Shown piece after piece: positions 34,869-45,403 of a stretch of DNA of 64,000 nt. Source of the DNA: Schistocerca nitens (taxonomy: Eukaryota > Arthropoda > Insecta > Orthoptera > Acrididae). The notes below the pieces were generated by a model. It did no database searches, had not been told where the DNA came from, and was given only the letters and a program-made list of their open reading frames with translations. The number at the start of each line of letters is the position of its first letter. Within the stretch, counting starts at the first letter, position 1. The position numbers and the translations under genes were made by a program. The stretch is taken from the NCBI RefSeq assembly GCF_023898315.1, contig NC_064614.1:1049234432-1049298431 (forward strand), written 5' to 3'.

Positions 34869-35120
34869 CTGAAAACACGGAAAACGCTTGTTTCAAAGAG
34901 AATGGCGGTTTTAGCATTTTTCTCGCTTAGCGAGTTATACAAACGATGCACAGCACTACAGCTAATTGCCACGTTCCATCAGTATCACACTTAGTAGGAA
35001 GTATCACTCATGGCCACAGCATACGAACTAACCTAGCCAGTACCCTGCAGAGGAATCAGTGGCGTAACTAAGCCATATCAGCCGGTGCCTGGCGCCGTTT
35101 CCGTGGGGGCGAAGTTTCGT

Positions 35121-35570
35121 GACAGGCAGAAAAAGTTAGGATTGACAAAAGAAAAAGGGACGAGAGTGGACGAAATACGAAATACTAAAAGAAGAAGAAG
35201 AAAAATGGAAATGATTCAAGGATTAGAAAGCACTAAAATGGGAAGGGAGAGGAGATGTATGAAAGAAACTCGTTAGGAGATTCGGGTTGGACTAAGATGA
35301 GTAATAGTTCCATAGGACCTATCTCTGCCTTGTACAGAGAGGCTTGTTTCTCTGGTTTACATAATAAATGGAGTCACTCTTATTATATCAAGTGAGCCAA
35401 TGCAATGAAATTATTAAGAGTGTTTTTTAGGTTTGTTGTTTCTTTTCTACTACTTTTTATTGATCGTGAAAGAATCAATAAAAGACTCTGAACTGTGTGT
35501 TATTCCATTATTTGAATTGTATCACACAAAAAACAGTTGTTAATACGTGTATTTTATACTTCGTTATAAA
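35121..35570 (+). repeat. dispersed or duplicated repeat, copy 2 (empty site)
   Basis: Aligns with 32817-33945 minus the mariner, with about 90 percent identity by eye. The junction 'gagtaatagttccat' (about 35300-35314) is the uninterrupted target, with a single TA where copy 1 has TA on both sides of the mariner. It lies on the upstream (intron) side of the terminal exon, copy 1 on the downstream side. Confidence 0.85.
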
Positions 35571-35647
35571 GATGTGTTGATTTTAACAAACAAACAGATG
35601 AAGTAGCGATGAAATTTAAGAAAAATTGTGAGAGGTCAGCAAGAGGG

Positions 35648-36044
35648 TTGGTTCAAATGGCTCTAAGCACTATGGGACTTAACATCGGCGCCCGCATTTC
35701 GTGGTCGTGCGGTAGCGTTCTCGCTTCCCACGCCCGGGTTCGATTCCCGGCGGGGTCAGGGATTTTCTCTGCCTCGTGATGGCTGGGTGTTGTGTGCTGT
35801 CCTTAGGTTAGTTAGGTTTAAGTAGTTCTAAGTTCTAGGGGACTTATGACCACAGCAGTTGAGTCCCATAGTGCTCAGAGCCATTTGAACCACTTAACAT
35901 CGGCAGCCAATAGTCCCCTAGACTTAGAACTACTTAAACCTAACTAACCTAAGGACAACAAACACATCCACGCCCGAGGCAGGATTCGAACCTGCGACCG
36001 TAGCAGCAGCGCGGTTTCGGATTGAAGCGCCTAGAACCGCCGGC
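35648..36044 (-). mobile_element. family A SINE split by a second SINE
   Basis: The 3' end is at 35648-35676 and the rest at 35905-36044, minus strand. The flanking 11-bp TSD is 'cagcaagaggg' (35637-35647 and 36045-36055). The B box is 'ggttcgaatcc'. The inner SINE (35690-35891) sits between duplicated 'acttaacatcggc', which is sequence of this outer SINE. Confidence 0.95.
35690..35891 (+). mobile_element. SINE with tRNA-Gly-like head and family A body
   Basis: Head 'gtggtcgtgcggtagcg', 'cttcccacg' at the anticodon arm (anticodon CCC) and B box 'gggttcgattcccgg' resemble tRNA-Gly. From 'tccttaggttagttagg' to 'gtgctcagagccatttgaac' the body and tail equal those of family A, whose own head is Ser/Leu-like. 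The 13-bp TSD 'acttaacatcggc' (35677-35689, 35892-35904) is perfect. Confidence 0.95.
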
Positions 36045-36374
36045 CAGCAAGAGGGGGCGTGGGGTGTCGGATAGTTCAAGTTTTTCGTGGCAGTTACCCT
36101 AGTTATGCCACTGAGTGGCACATAAATGCATTTACAAATATTTTCGGATAGATGTGTTATTTTTTTCTAATTAATGACTATGTCTACGACTTTCCCCACG
36201 GAGGTCGTCAAAGCTGCACGAAAATAAAGCAAAAATTAGTTACTAGCCTCATTTTCAGAAGAAAAACAGAACATCTTGAACGACTAGAGATAGGACATTC
36301 ATATTCACAGGATATTTACATTAGTATGTTCTGCAGAAATTATTAATACTTCCGTCACCTCGGTTCAGCAGGTG

Positions 36375-37420
36375 TCCCGTTGCCTAGGAGGCACAGGGTC
36401 CGCCACAGACCCTGATAACTCTTTCCGTAAGTGATGGCATCGATGCGTATAAGGCGCGAATGGCGTCCTGTTGTACAGCCATCCATGCTGCGGTCACCTG
36501 GTTCCAAAGTTTATCTGTGGTGGCTGGCATTGGATCACACCGGTGCACCCGCCGTTTCATCATATCCCACACATTTTCGATTGGCGACGAGTCTGGTGAT
36601 GCGGCGGGCTAGGGCAAAAGACTGACATCCTGTGACAGCAAGAAGGCATGCGTTCGTGCAGAAACTTGTGGTCGTGCATTGTCTTGCTGAAAAATCGCGT
36701 CTGGCTACGAGTCGCAGGATGTCATTCACGTAGGTCGCACTGGTCACAGTGGCCTGGACACGCACCTACTGTGGTTTGTGGTTGTACCCAATAGCACCCC
36801 AAATCATAAGGCCTTGAGTTGGCGCTGTACATCTTGTGCGAATTCAGTCACTGTAATGATGCTGCCCCTGTCTGCCACGAACCAAAATGTAGCCATCATT
36901 TTCAAAGAATAGGAGCCTGGATTCGTCGGAAAACACTATCTGATGCCATTCCTGTCCCCCGTGACGTCGTTCCATATACCACTGCCAACTGGCGTGTTTG
37001 TGCGGAGAAGTGGACGGCGCGCACGTAACCCATGCTATAGTAAACGGTGACGGACTTTCACCCCTGACAATGTATAATGTGTTACACTGTTGCGCTAGAG
37101 CCAGGGAGGAAGCAGATCTATTCTGTAATGGCATTCGGACGAGGTGTCGATCTTCTCGGAGGGTGGTCTGGGAGGTAAGACCATCTCGTCATGTTCTGCA
37201 GCCTTCCGTGAACCACTCTGCACACACCCGCTGCAGTGCCGAAACGCTTCGTCCTATACGAGCAGCAATTTCCCGGATGGATGTGTAACAATCTCTCATG
37301 CCGGTGATGCCCTTGTTTCAGAATCACTGATTAGACGGTGCGATTCGCTCATACGTCTGCAAGACACCTTGCACTTCTGCTCAAATCACATTGATCCATT
37401 TATAGCAACAACAGGTAGGT
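36375..37420 (-). mobile_element. Tc1-like transposon, frameshifted
   Basis: The minus strand contains a helix-turn-helix region (37327-37118: 'RLLHIHPGNCCSYRTKRFGT', 'HPPRRSTPRP'), 'WHQIVFSDESRLLFFEND' with the first catalytic Asp (about 36945), 'FQQDNARPQVS' with the second (about 36690), and 'SPIENVWDMMKRRV' with the third (about 36590). The C-terminus 'ALYASMPSLTERVIRVCGG' is at about 36400. The order is right and all three catalytic residues are readable, but in different frames. It sits in the host gene's intron. Confidence 0.9.
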
Positions 37421-37959
37421 GGTGTTGCACCACGATATCGATGTCGACCTTTAGCCGATGGGCCGACATAGTTCAAATGCTAATCATTTATACAGAACAT
37501 GCTAATGTACATGTCCTGTGAATATGATCGTCCTGGCTCTAGCCATTCAAAGCGGTTTTTTTCTGAACTTGTGTGTATATTACGACTACGAAATAAGAGA
37601 ACTCCTCAAAAATGGAAATATGGTCTAACCGTAGTCCTTCACAAGAAAGCGTACAGCCAATAGATATGGAACTACCAGTCCTCCCCCCCCCCCTTTACAC
37701 ATTCACTAAAGTTATTACCAACCGCACAGAGAAAAGAATGAACGTAAATCAAAATAAAAGAAAGGTAGTGGAGAGTAGCAAACAAAGTCATGTGGTGGTG
37801 AGAGAGTTAGAGTAGGGAATGAAATGTTGATAAAAGTAGACATGTTTTGTCATTTGGTCACCAGATTAACCGACGAAAGCAGAGGCCAAGAGGATATAAA
37901 GTACAGACTGACACTTGTAAGAAAACTTCTCTAAAGTTGAGAAATATATTAACAACGAA

Positions 37960-38400
37960 ATTTAAAAATTTTTAATGTAAGAGTTTTGAAACTTTCCTGA
38001 AAATGCTTCTCTGAACTGTAGCCTTCTGTGGAACCGAAACGTAGACAATAACCTTTAGAGAAGAGAACACATGCGTCTGACATGTGTTGGATAAGAATCC
38101 TGAAGATTTGGTGGATAAATCAGAGGTACTGATCCGAAACGAGAATAAACGACCTTTATCACACAAGTCGATTGAAAGAAAGGCTAGGTTGTTAAGACAT
38201 ACTAGGAGACATCAAAGAATTTTTGGCTGAGTAATGGAGGAAAGTATTGGGGAAAATTATAGCGAGAAACCTAGACTCGCCTACAGTACGCACGTTCAAG
38301 TGGATAAAGGCAGTAGAGGCTATGCAGAGATTGCACAGGGCGGATTAGAGTGGCGAGTACTACAACACGAAAGTACATTCAACTTTAATCAAAAGGTGAA
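37960..38400 (+). pseudogene. LINE RT C-terminal fragment
   Basis: Plus-strand frames read 'RILKIWWINQRY', then 'LLRHTRRHQRIFG', stop, 'VMEESIGENYSEKPRLAYST', matching the RMLxIxW...LxGHxxRHxxxxxxxxEGxxxGxRxRGRPR tail of RTE-like LINEs. In-frame stops and a frameshift are present. Confidence 0.55.
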
Positions 38401-38409
38401 CATGTATCT

Positions 38410-38748
38410 TTAGAAGTGGATATACCTCAAAGGGTCATTTGCAAGTTGTGAGTAAAATTGTATTCTGGAGCAATTCACTATTTCTTCTGGTATAAATCGA
38501 TATTCCGAAAGCATCTGACTTAATTTCAACAAGAACTGCACTAAAAACATTTTTGAAGAGTCCGTTACATTTGACCAGGACAGTGAGACATACAGAATTG
38601 AAAGATTAGTCAGAGAAGGAGGCCCTATATTACTAAAGCTACTCTCATCAATTTTAGAGTAATTTTTCAGATCTCTTAGCTGCGAGAAATCTAAGGATGG
38701 AATCTGAAACCTTAGTTTTGCTGATGGCACTGTACGCTTTTCGTACAA
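38410..38748 (-). other. unrecognised 112-codon open frame
   Basis: A minus-strand frame longer than its neighbours, starting 'MYEKRTVPSAKLRFQIPSLD' and ending 'LANDPLRYIHF'. I do not recognise the protein. No splice sites or codon bias make it convincing, and it overlaps the end of the LINE fragment on the other strand. It may be chance. Confidence 0.2.
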
Positions 38749-38825
38749 ATAAACTTCAACAACGCATGGAAGAACTTAATGGGACGAGATTGAAGTATGC
38801 CTCAAAATAATATACAACAATAACA

Positions 38826-38990
38826 AATCAGTTTGGTTGCTGTTGTGGCCTTCAGTTCGAAAACCGGTTTGATGCTGCTCTCCACGCTAGTCTGTCCTCT
38901 GCGAGTCTCCTCATCTCTGCATACTTACCGCAACCAGCACCAACTTCCACTTGCTTTCGGTTTTTAAGTCTTGATCTTTACAATTTTAAC
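38826..38990 (-). pseudogene. short LINE 3' end
   Basis: 'tggccttcagttcgaaaacc', 'ggtttgatgctgctctcc' and 'tcctcatctctgcatactta' align with the start of the LINE fragment at 48745, in the same orientation. It is a heavily 5'-truncated copy of the same family. Confidence 0.7.
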
Positions 38991-40041
38991 CCCCAGCGTT
39001 TCCTTCTATAGGTTGATTCTTATTACCGTTTACAAAACCATTAAGTGACTTGGATGATGCTGAGGCAAGTACTTTAATACAAGACACATGGAGCCGCAAA
39101 TGTTGGGAAACACACCAAAAGTGAATAACATATGTTGAACATGTGACGTCAGTAGATGACATACCGTGCCCAACGATAAATAAAGGCCTGAGTGCATGTC
39201 CGTGAGACGTCAGCAATGTAGTGTTCGAGGTCAAAGCCCTTTGGTCAAATCTTTGACAGTGTAGTAGGGAACGCTTCATCAATGATCTGTTATAAAAGCT
39301 AGAGGGACGGCCGTTGTTTACACGTTCATTCGTTTGCTTTGGTTAATTTAAGCTAAAAAATGACGAAATATATTTGATGCGTGACTACTGTCAAAGTGAC
39401 AATTGCAAAGCATCAAGAATACGAAATTCTCATAATACAAAGCACACTGACTACAAGAACTGCAACAAGCGATTGGAATATCGCAAAGAAATAGCTTATA
39501 TTGTTGGTTTACACATATATGACTTTTACATACATTTTAGATGAGATACATAAGATTATGACACTTTATGATGAGAGGTTGCTAAAATGTAACCACATGC
39601 GAGAGAAGAGAAAACAGCAATAAATAGTTCAGAATGAATTCTGTATGGAAGAGAAAGGAAATAAGTTATGAAATATTTGAATATATTGACATAATTTTGT
39701 TTCACTGACATGCATTTGCTTCAAAGGTTTTTTGTGAGATGGAGTAGGACCACAAATACGGTTTTGCTACGAGAATAATAATGAAAAATTTATCTAAAGT
39801 TGGACTTAATTTGCCTATGTGGTGTCAGTTTTTGTCAAAAGCTGTCCGGTTTGTCATTGGGTTACCAAATTTTCCCTAACGCTGTCAGGTGTTGTCCTAA
39901 TGCTGTCAGATTTTATCTGATTGTTGTCAAAGAGGAAGGGTGTTGTTTATTCTGTGTTAGACTAAAAAGAGGGTCTGTGCACAACTTACAGTGAAAGTCG
40001 TCGCATTGATAACATGTGGACTGAAAATTAACTGAGACAGT
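38991..40041. other. unassigned AT-rich sequence
   Basis: No gene seen. At 39822-39925 a loose repeat of 'gctgtcaggtgttgtcc'-like units occurs four times with about 24-base spacing. Confidence 0.4.
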
Positions 40042-40587
40042 ACGAGGTGTGGCTAGAAAAAAACCGGACTAGTACTGGTGAAACAATAAAACGAATGCAA
40101 TAAGGCTGAAAGTCGCGTGGCCTGTCACGTGACTCTCGCTCTGCCTACTGCTCGAGTTTCATTTGCCTCCTGCACTCAGTCTGCCCGTGGCGTCTGTTTT
40201 AAGTAGTTGACGTTTTGTCTGTGCGTCGGAAAATGTTGAGTGTACAGAAAGAACAGCGCGTTAACATCAAATTTTGTTTCAAACTAGGAAAATCTGCAAG
40301 TGAAACGTTTGTAATGTTACAACAAGTGTACGGCGATGATTGTTTATCGCGAACACAAGTGTTTGAGTGGTTTAAACGATTTAAAGATGGCCGCGAAGAC
40401 ACCAGTGATGACACTCGCACTGGCAGACCATTGTCAGCAAAAACTGATGCAAACATTGAAAAAATCGGTACACTTGTTCGACAAGATCGCCGTTTAACAA
40501 TCAGAGCAGTGTCTGAGTTAACAGGAGTTGACAAGGAAAGTCTCGAACAAGTGATCATTGAGTGGTGGAGGCCAGAGTGATCTATAT
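40042..40587 (+). mobile_element. mariner 5' half with intact DNA-binding domain
   Basis: The left end 'acgaggtgtggctagaaaaa' and leader are followed by an ATG at 40233 opening an uninterrupted frame to TGA at 40578-40580 (115 codons). It reads 'KEQRVNIKFCFKLGKSASET', 'SRTQVFEWFKRFKDGRED', 'GRPLSAKTDANIEKI', 'RRLTIRAVSELTGVDKESL'. This is the complete paired helix-turn-helix half of a mariner transposase, including the GRP linker. The catalytic half is absent, and the next transposon starts at 40588. Confidence 0.85.
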
Positions 40588-41800
40588 ACAGGGCGAGTCA
40601 CCTAACTATTGCCACCTAGAATAACTGTGAAAGTGTGATGGTAGCTGAAACGTTTGTGGGGCAAATGTTTAATGAGACAACGGGGGCCATAATATGACGT
40701 TGGTTTTTTGTTGCTAATTGGGGTCGCATCAGAGATATGAAGGCCAACTTCTTTTTAAAAATGGGATGCTATAGTTTGGTGCTTATTTTCTGATAGCGGT
40801 TATCGAGTCGAATCTAATGCTGTGTAACAGTAAGGTCTTTGAAGGTCAACAAAGGTAACAAAAGTTGCATGAATGTCCATTTACAGAAGGTGTTCAAAGT
40901 GATGACCATTGGTATCAATGTAGTACTGCAATCGTGTTATCATGGATTGAGTGGTATTCCTTATCACATCGGCACTTATCGAAGCACATGCTCTGACAAT
41001 TGTCTCTCGTATATCGTGCAAATACTTAGTATTCGCCGAATATGGCGTATCCATCTAAAGTGCCATTGACATGTGAACACCATTCTGTGGTTTCGCAATA
41101 CAACACCATCGTCGAAATCAAGCGAATGTGAATGATATATTTCATCGAAGAACAAGAGAATGCCAACGAAATTCAGTGAGCGCTAGAGACTTATACACTG
41201 AAAGATATCCTCAACGTACTCACAGTATACGTCATAATACGTATGATACATTGAGAATAACTGGATCTTTAACACATTGGAAACATATCCCGCAAAGGAA
41301 AGTTAATAACGAGAAAACGGAAATTGGTACTGCCACTGTGGTTCGAGATCCTTGTGTTAGTTCGCGTCAAAAAGCAAGGCAATCTGGCATGAGCCAGAGT
41401 AGTGTAGTTCGTGTTCTGCATCGCCATAAATATCACACACACATCACCACAACAGTCTCCACCAAGAATTAACTGGTACGGATTGTATGCATCGTATTGA
41501 ATTCTGCTGATGGACTCAACTTCAGATTCAGAGGGATGACACATTTATTAATTTGATTTTATTTACTGAGGAGGCTACATTCACGAACCGTGAAACTGTT
41601 AATTTGCATAACATGCCTTATTGGGCAATTGAAAATCCATGTTGTCTGCGGCAACTGTGGTCGGTGACTGTATGGCGTGGGATTGTGGAGGACAGAATTA
41701 TAGGCCCTCACTTCATTGAAGCCTGTCTAATAAAGGGGGCGCAGTCTAAAGAAAGTCAAACATATGTTCTGCCAATCTCAAAATTACATTTAGGATAGAA
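40588..41800 (+). mobile_element. DDE transposon with DUF4817-like N-terminus
   Basis: Starts 'tacagggcgagtcacc' directly after the mariner. The plus strand reads 'YTERYPQRTHSIRHNTYDTL', 'ETGS'-like 'RITGSLTHW', 'CVSSRQKARQSGMSQSSVVR' and 'VLHRHKYHTHI' (helix-turn-helix region). A frameshift follows, then 'ILFTEEATFTNRETVNLHNM' with the first acidic motif (D to E), 'YWAIENPCCL' and 'VWRGIVEDRIIGPHFIEACL'. The sequence breaks off before the second catalytic Asp. The same class ends in GGHFEHFL, as seen at 23302. Confidence 0.75.
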
Positions 41801-42540
41801 TCTGACATTGAGCATATCAGATTTATACAATTTTTGCACTCTATGTATTTTTTGAGAATGAATTATTTACGGTATCCATATTGTGCTTCATTCTAGTGGG
41901 ATCCATAGGAAAACTGGTTTGATTTGCTAATAATGAGTAAAACAAATTCCTAGGTGCAGGTTGCTAATCGTAGGGTCATTTTAATCATTTGTAGGCATTA
42001 GAATACCATCACAAAAGCAACATTAGGCTACCGCACATACACATGCCATATGTTACAAACACCACTCGGATTTATACAAGATCGTGTGACTCATCTCTCC
42101 AGTTCTATCTTTCGCTGCGCAATGCAAGCCCAATACAAAATGATGTGTTGTGGGAAGCAGCTGTCCAAGTGACGCCCCGTAGCCACCCTTCCAGCAAAGA
42201 GTTTCTGGCGATCCTACCAGACAAACTAGTGGTCATAATGCATAATGCCTTCACTCTGTGCAAGGAATGACTATCTGATGTGGCTGTTTGCGTATGAATC
42301 TGTAGGCCGCTGAAATCCTAGGACGAATGACAAGTGTCGCTTCCTTACACTAATGGCGACAACAGTGATACCAGATGTTACGTCATGTCCAACATGGTAA
42401 GAAACCTCCAGGGAAGGACCATCGAGTATCCAATATTGCTGAAACTGTACCTGTCGACGCTGTCCTGAAGTGTCTGAATAATCCAGTGCGATATACAGGA
42501 GATGAAGAAATTCTTTCAATAACCCAAATACAGTGACACA
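41801..42540. other. unassigned sequence
   Basis: No recognised element and no convincing exon. Two short frames (42043-42270 plus, 42271-42579 minus) are not like known proteins. Confidence 0.4.
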
Positions 42541-42544
42541 TGAG

Positions 42545-42962
42545 ATGTATTCGCAGTTGCGAATATGGACAAGCATCAACTGTATAATGGAATGACGACA
42601 GTGAAAATTTGTGCCGGACCGGAACTCGACCCGGATTTCCTGCTTATCGCTAGCGGTCTATGGTTGACAACATATGAAAGTTTGGGGTCTAACGGTCAGT
42701 CGTCCCCAGATAGCCTAATGGTAAGTCGACTGCCTGCAATAAATGGGAAATCTGGGTTCGAGTCCCAGTCCAGCACAAAATTTCATTGACGTCATTCCAT
42801 TACACAGCTGATGGTTGTCCATAATCGCAACTGCAAATACATCCCATGTATTTCATAATGGCTGTAGACCCCATAGTGCCTGTTCCTTTGGACATACATG
42901 CATGTCCAAAGGAACATTGCATCACAATTCGAAATAACAAGCACTGCAATATCGTAAATACA
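42545..42962. mobile_element. fold-back of two tRNA-like repeats plus hairpin (copy 2)
   Basis: The left arm 42545-42665 is minus strand: its reverse complement gives 'gggtcgagttccggtcc', 'ggcacaaattttcac' and 'gtcattccattatacag'. The right arm 42695-42850 is plus: 'gggttcgagtcccagtcc', 'agcacaaaatttcattg', 'gtcattccattacacag'. The arms can pair. A perfect palindrome, 'ttcctttggacatacatgc' with its partner 'gcatgtccaaaggaa', follows at about 42887-42923, as in the copy at 5903. Confidence 0.75.
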
Positions 42963-43681
42963 GGATGTTTGAAAAAGGACTCCCTAGTTTTAAGTAAAAA
43001 TTAATGAAAAATTACATCAATGAGTACATATCATGAAAGAGAATTCCTTCAAGTTTTGTTTAATGTTAACAGACTTCTACATGGGATCCATTTGTTGCCC
43101 TGTACACGTCGAGACAATACTCCACTTCTCGCCACACTTTCACCAATATTTCAGGTGTAACTGTCCCTTTTGTAGCAACGATTCTTTCCCGTACATGACT
43201 GATGCCTCTGATCTTTTCACTGTACACAATATTTTTTATGTGGCCCAAAAAGAATCTGTTCAACAACATCTTCAGAAGTTCTCAGTCTACCTGGTGATTT
43301 TGATTTTGAAACACTTACGGTTTCCTTGAAAGACTTCAGCCAATGACGGATAGTTTTTGCTGTAAGTGGTTCACCATCATACTGACGTCTAAAATTGCGT
43401 TGCACTGTTATAATGACTCAGTTTTCACAAGCCAAATAATACACTGCACTTCCTGTTACTGAGCTGCTCTGCACTCCACTGCACGCGCGCCTGGACCGAA
43501 CTGAGGGAACAGAGGAAAAAAACAGCGCTGGTGCCATCTCAAGGTCAAGCAGACCTCTCAACTGCAGGGCACCAAACTTGGCGGGTTGATGAATCAAACA
43601 CCACAAACTAGAATAGTGTATGTCTCTTTGTACAGAATCTAGTACACATTAAAACTAGGGAGTACTTTTTCAAACACCCTG
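42961..43681 (-). mobile_element. internally deleted mariner-superfamily transposon
   Basis: TIRs 'gtttgaaaaaggactcccta' (left) and 'agggagtactttttcaaac' (right) start at CAGG and CCTG, with TA on both sides (42959-42960, 43682-43683). The minus strand first gives an N-terminal 'RNFRRQYDGEPLTAKTIRHW', 'FKETVSVSKSKSPGRLRTSE' (43405-43217). It then jumps to the C-terminal 'VREYCLDVYRA'-like 'EVEYCLDVYRATNGSHVEV' (43100-43066). The catalytic core is deleted. It inserted next to the hairpin repeat. Confidence 0.9.
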
Positions 43682-43850
43682 TACAGTTATTGCAATGCGA
43701 ACTTCCTCGCACCGAGTATATGGTGCATTTTCCACTGTTCAGTTTTCATTTTCCCTTCTCAAAAACTGCACACGCAAGAGTTGTGAATGCTCGTAAATGA
43801 TTTCAGTGATAAACAAGATCACGGATTACTCTTATTAGAGGCTGCATAAC

Positions 43851-43974
43851 CTGTAGGATAAAGAAGCAAATCAGCAAGGCGGCGGCACTTCGCATGAGGT
43901 GACGGTCGGCACGCTGTATCGCCTTGCGGCAGCCAGACTTCCACAGTGACATGCCCAGCCTCTGCGGGTCGTAC
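43851..43974 (-). CDS. internal coding exon of a tetraspanin-like gene
   Basis: On the minus strand 'gcgttgctggttgcag' precedes the exon and 'CTACAG/gttatg' ends it. The 124 bases carry one base of a split codon plus 41 full codons: 'YDPQRLGMSLWKSGCRKAIQ', 'RADRHLMRSAAALLICFFIL' and Q. It ends in phase 0, which fits the terminal exon at 34868. The block is clearly GC-richer than its flanks and is not a recognised repeat. Reading through the donor adds a few residues to a stop at 43805, so the splice is needed for a normal tail. A GC dipeptide before a hydrophobic helix is how the large loop of tetraspanins meets the fourth membrane segment. The acceptor's pyrimidine tract is poor. Upstream exons were not found. 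Confidence 0.6.
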
Positions 43975-44197
43975 CTGCAACCAGCAACGCACTTCGCACC
44001 AGTCTCACACACTTCACTTCACTCACTCACGATACATAGAGCGATTATGAGTTTCCTGGAAGATACTCGGTCTCACTGCTTATGAACCTTCTACAGTACC
44101 ATAACTATCTGTACTGTCAACGATATTTGTTTTAATTGTTAATTCATGGAGATGACGGTGATGTACTGCTTTCTTCATCTTTGCCCACGTTCACATA

Positions 44198-44226
44198 TCT
44201 CACACACACACACACACACACACACG
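44198..44226 (+). repeat. (CA)n microsatellite
   Basis: About 13 CA units in 'tctcacaca...cacacgtgtg', just left of a mariner end. Confidence 0.95.
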
Positions 44227-44271
44227 TGTGAACGGGGCTATTCAGAAGACAAATGTGCGAAGACTATTACG

Positions 44272-45168
44272 TTGGTGCATAAGTTCGTAGTCTTTTTGTT
44301 TTGCATGTTGGTATTCCGTATGCTATGGATTTATATATCAATAGTCATTTTTTATTTAAAGTTCACTGTTGCTATTTGAGCTTACATATTCTCATTTTGT
44401 CATTTGGAAATGATGAGTGGAGTTATGGACACTAGAAGATGGAATGCCATGTGGAGAAATCGGGACATATTCTTCTGTTTGAGTTCAGTAGAGAGGTGAC
44501 AGCAGCGGAGGCAGCCAGAAACTTTTACGCCGGGTATGCTATGGACAGAGCACGACAAGAAAATTGTTTTCTCGTTTTAAGGAGGATCGTTTTGACATTA
44601 GTGACTCTCCAAGTTCAGGAAGAGCTTTGGGCTTTGATGAAGATCATAGAAACATATTAATTCACAATGATCCACATTAGTGTACTCGAGAAATGAAATC
44701 ATTCCACCACTGTGAAAACATTTGCATGCAATGGGGAAGGTTCAAATAACAGGTGTTCGGGTACTGTATGCTCTAAGTCAAAATTACAAAAATCAGCGGT
44801 TGCATGTCTGATTACTCGTCATCAAATGGGTCATGAACAACATCAACCATTCCTCTCCTGTCTCATTATGGGTGACGATAAATGGTCACTTCGTGTTAAT
44901 ATAAGGAAAAGAAAGGAACGGTTGATCCCAGACAACGCAGCAACTCGCTGTACAAAAACCTGCTAGCAGCCATGAAAGATAATGCTATGCATCTGATGAA
45001 ACGGTGACTGTCTGGTGTACTATAAACTGCTTCTCCGAGGTGTAACCATCCCTGCTGAGATTTATTGTCACCAACTGAGACGTCTTGCAGACGCAGTCCG
45101 AGAACAAAGACCATGAAGACCGTGTGAAGCGATCTTACCCCACGATAACGGCTACCCACATTTTACTG
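44272..45168 (+). mobile_element. mariner, 3'-truncated and frameshifted
   Basis: The left end 'ttggtgcataagttcgtag' is a classic mariner terminus. The plus strand has 'LLFEFSREVTAAEAARNFYA' (helix-turn-helix), 'MGKVQITGVRVLYALS' (near 44730), an MGDDKWSLRVNI-type first Asp motif ('IMGDDKWSLRVNI', near 44870) and later 'HDNGYPHFTG' (second motif, near 45140). It ends just before the hAT terminus at 45171. Many stops. Confidence 0.85.
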
Positions 45169-45308
45169 GATCAGCGGTTCCCAATCTTTTTCCAAGCGGG
45201 AACATCTTCTACAACGACCTGAGTTGGGTGAACTACTGACTTTTAAATATACATACAGTAGACGTGTACAAACTTTAATTCTAAGCAAAAGGTCTTAATA
45301 GATCAAAG

Positions 45309-45403
45309 TCTTGTCGGGTCTTCGGCCAGATCAAATTGTCATCTACCCACAATATTACCGCGGTCCACTGCGATGCACTGATCCTGCTGAAGACCCGACA
45401 AGA
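45309..45403. repeat. inverted repeat (hairpin)
   Basis: 'tcttgtcgggtcttcggcc' (45309-) and 'ctgaagacccgacaaga' (-45403) form 25-base arms with a few mismatches around a 45-base loop. It sits inside the hAT relic and may be a small MITE. Confidence 0.7.

Noticed and set aside
34732-34917. 61-codon minus-strand frame over the terminal exon
   Set aside because: It starts inside the intron and uses a different frame from the acceptor-bounded one; the phase-0 frame is longer past the acceptor and matches the upstream exon.
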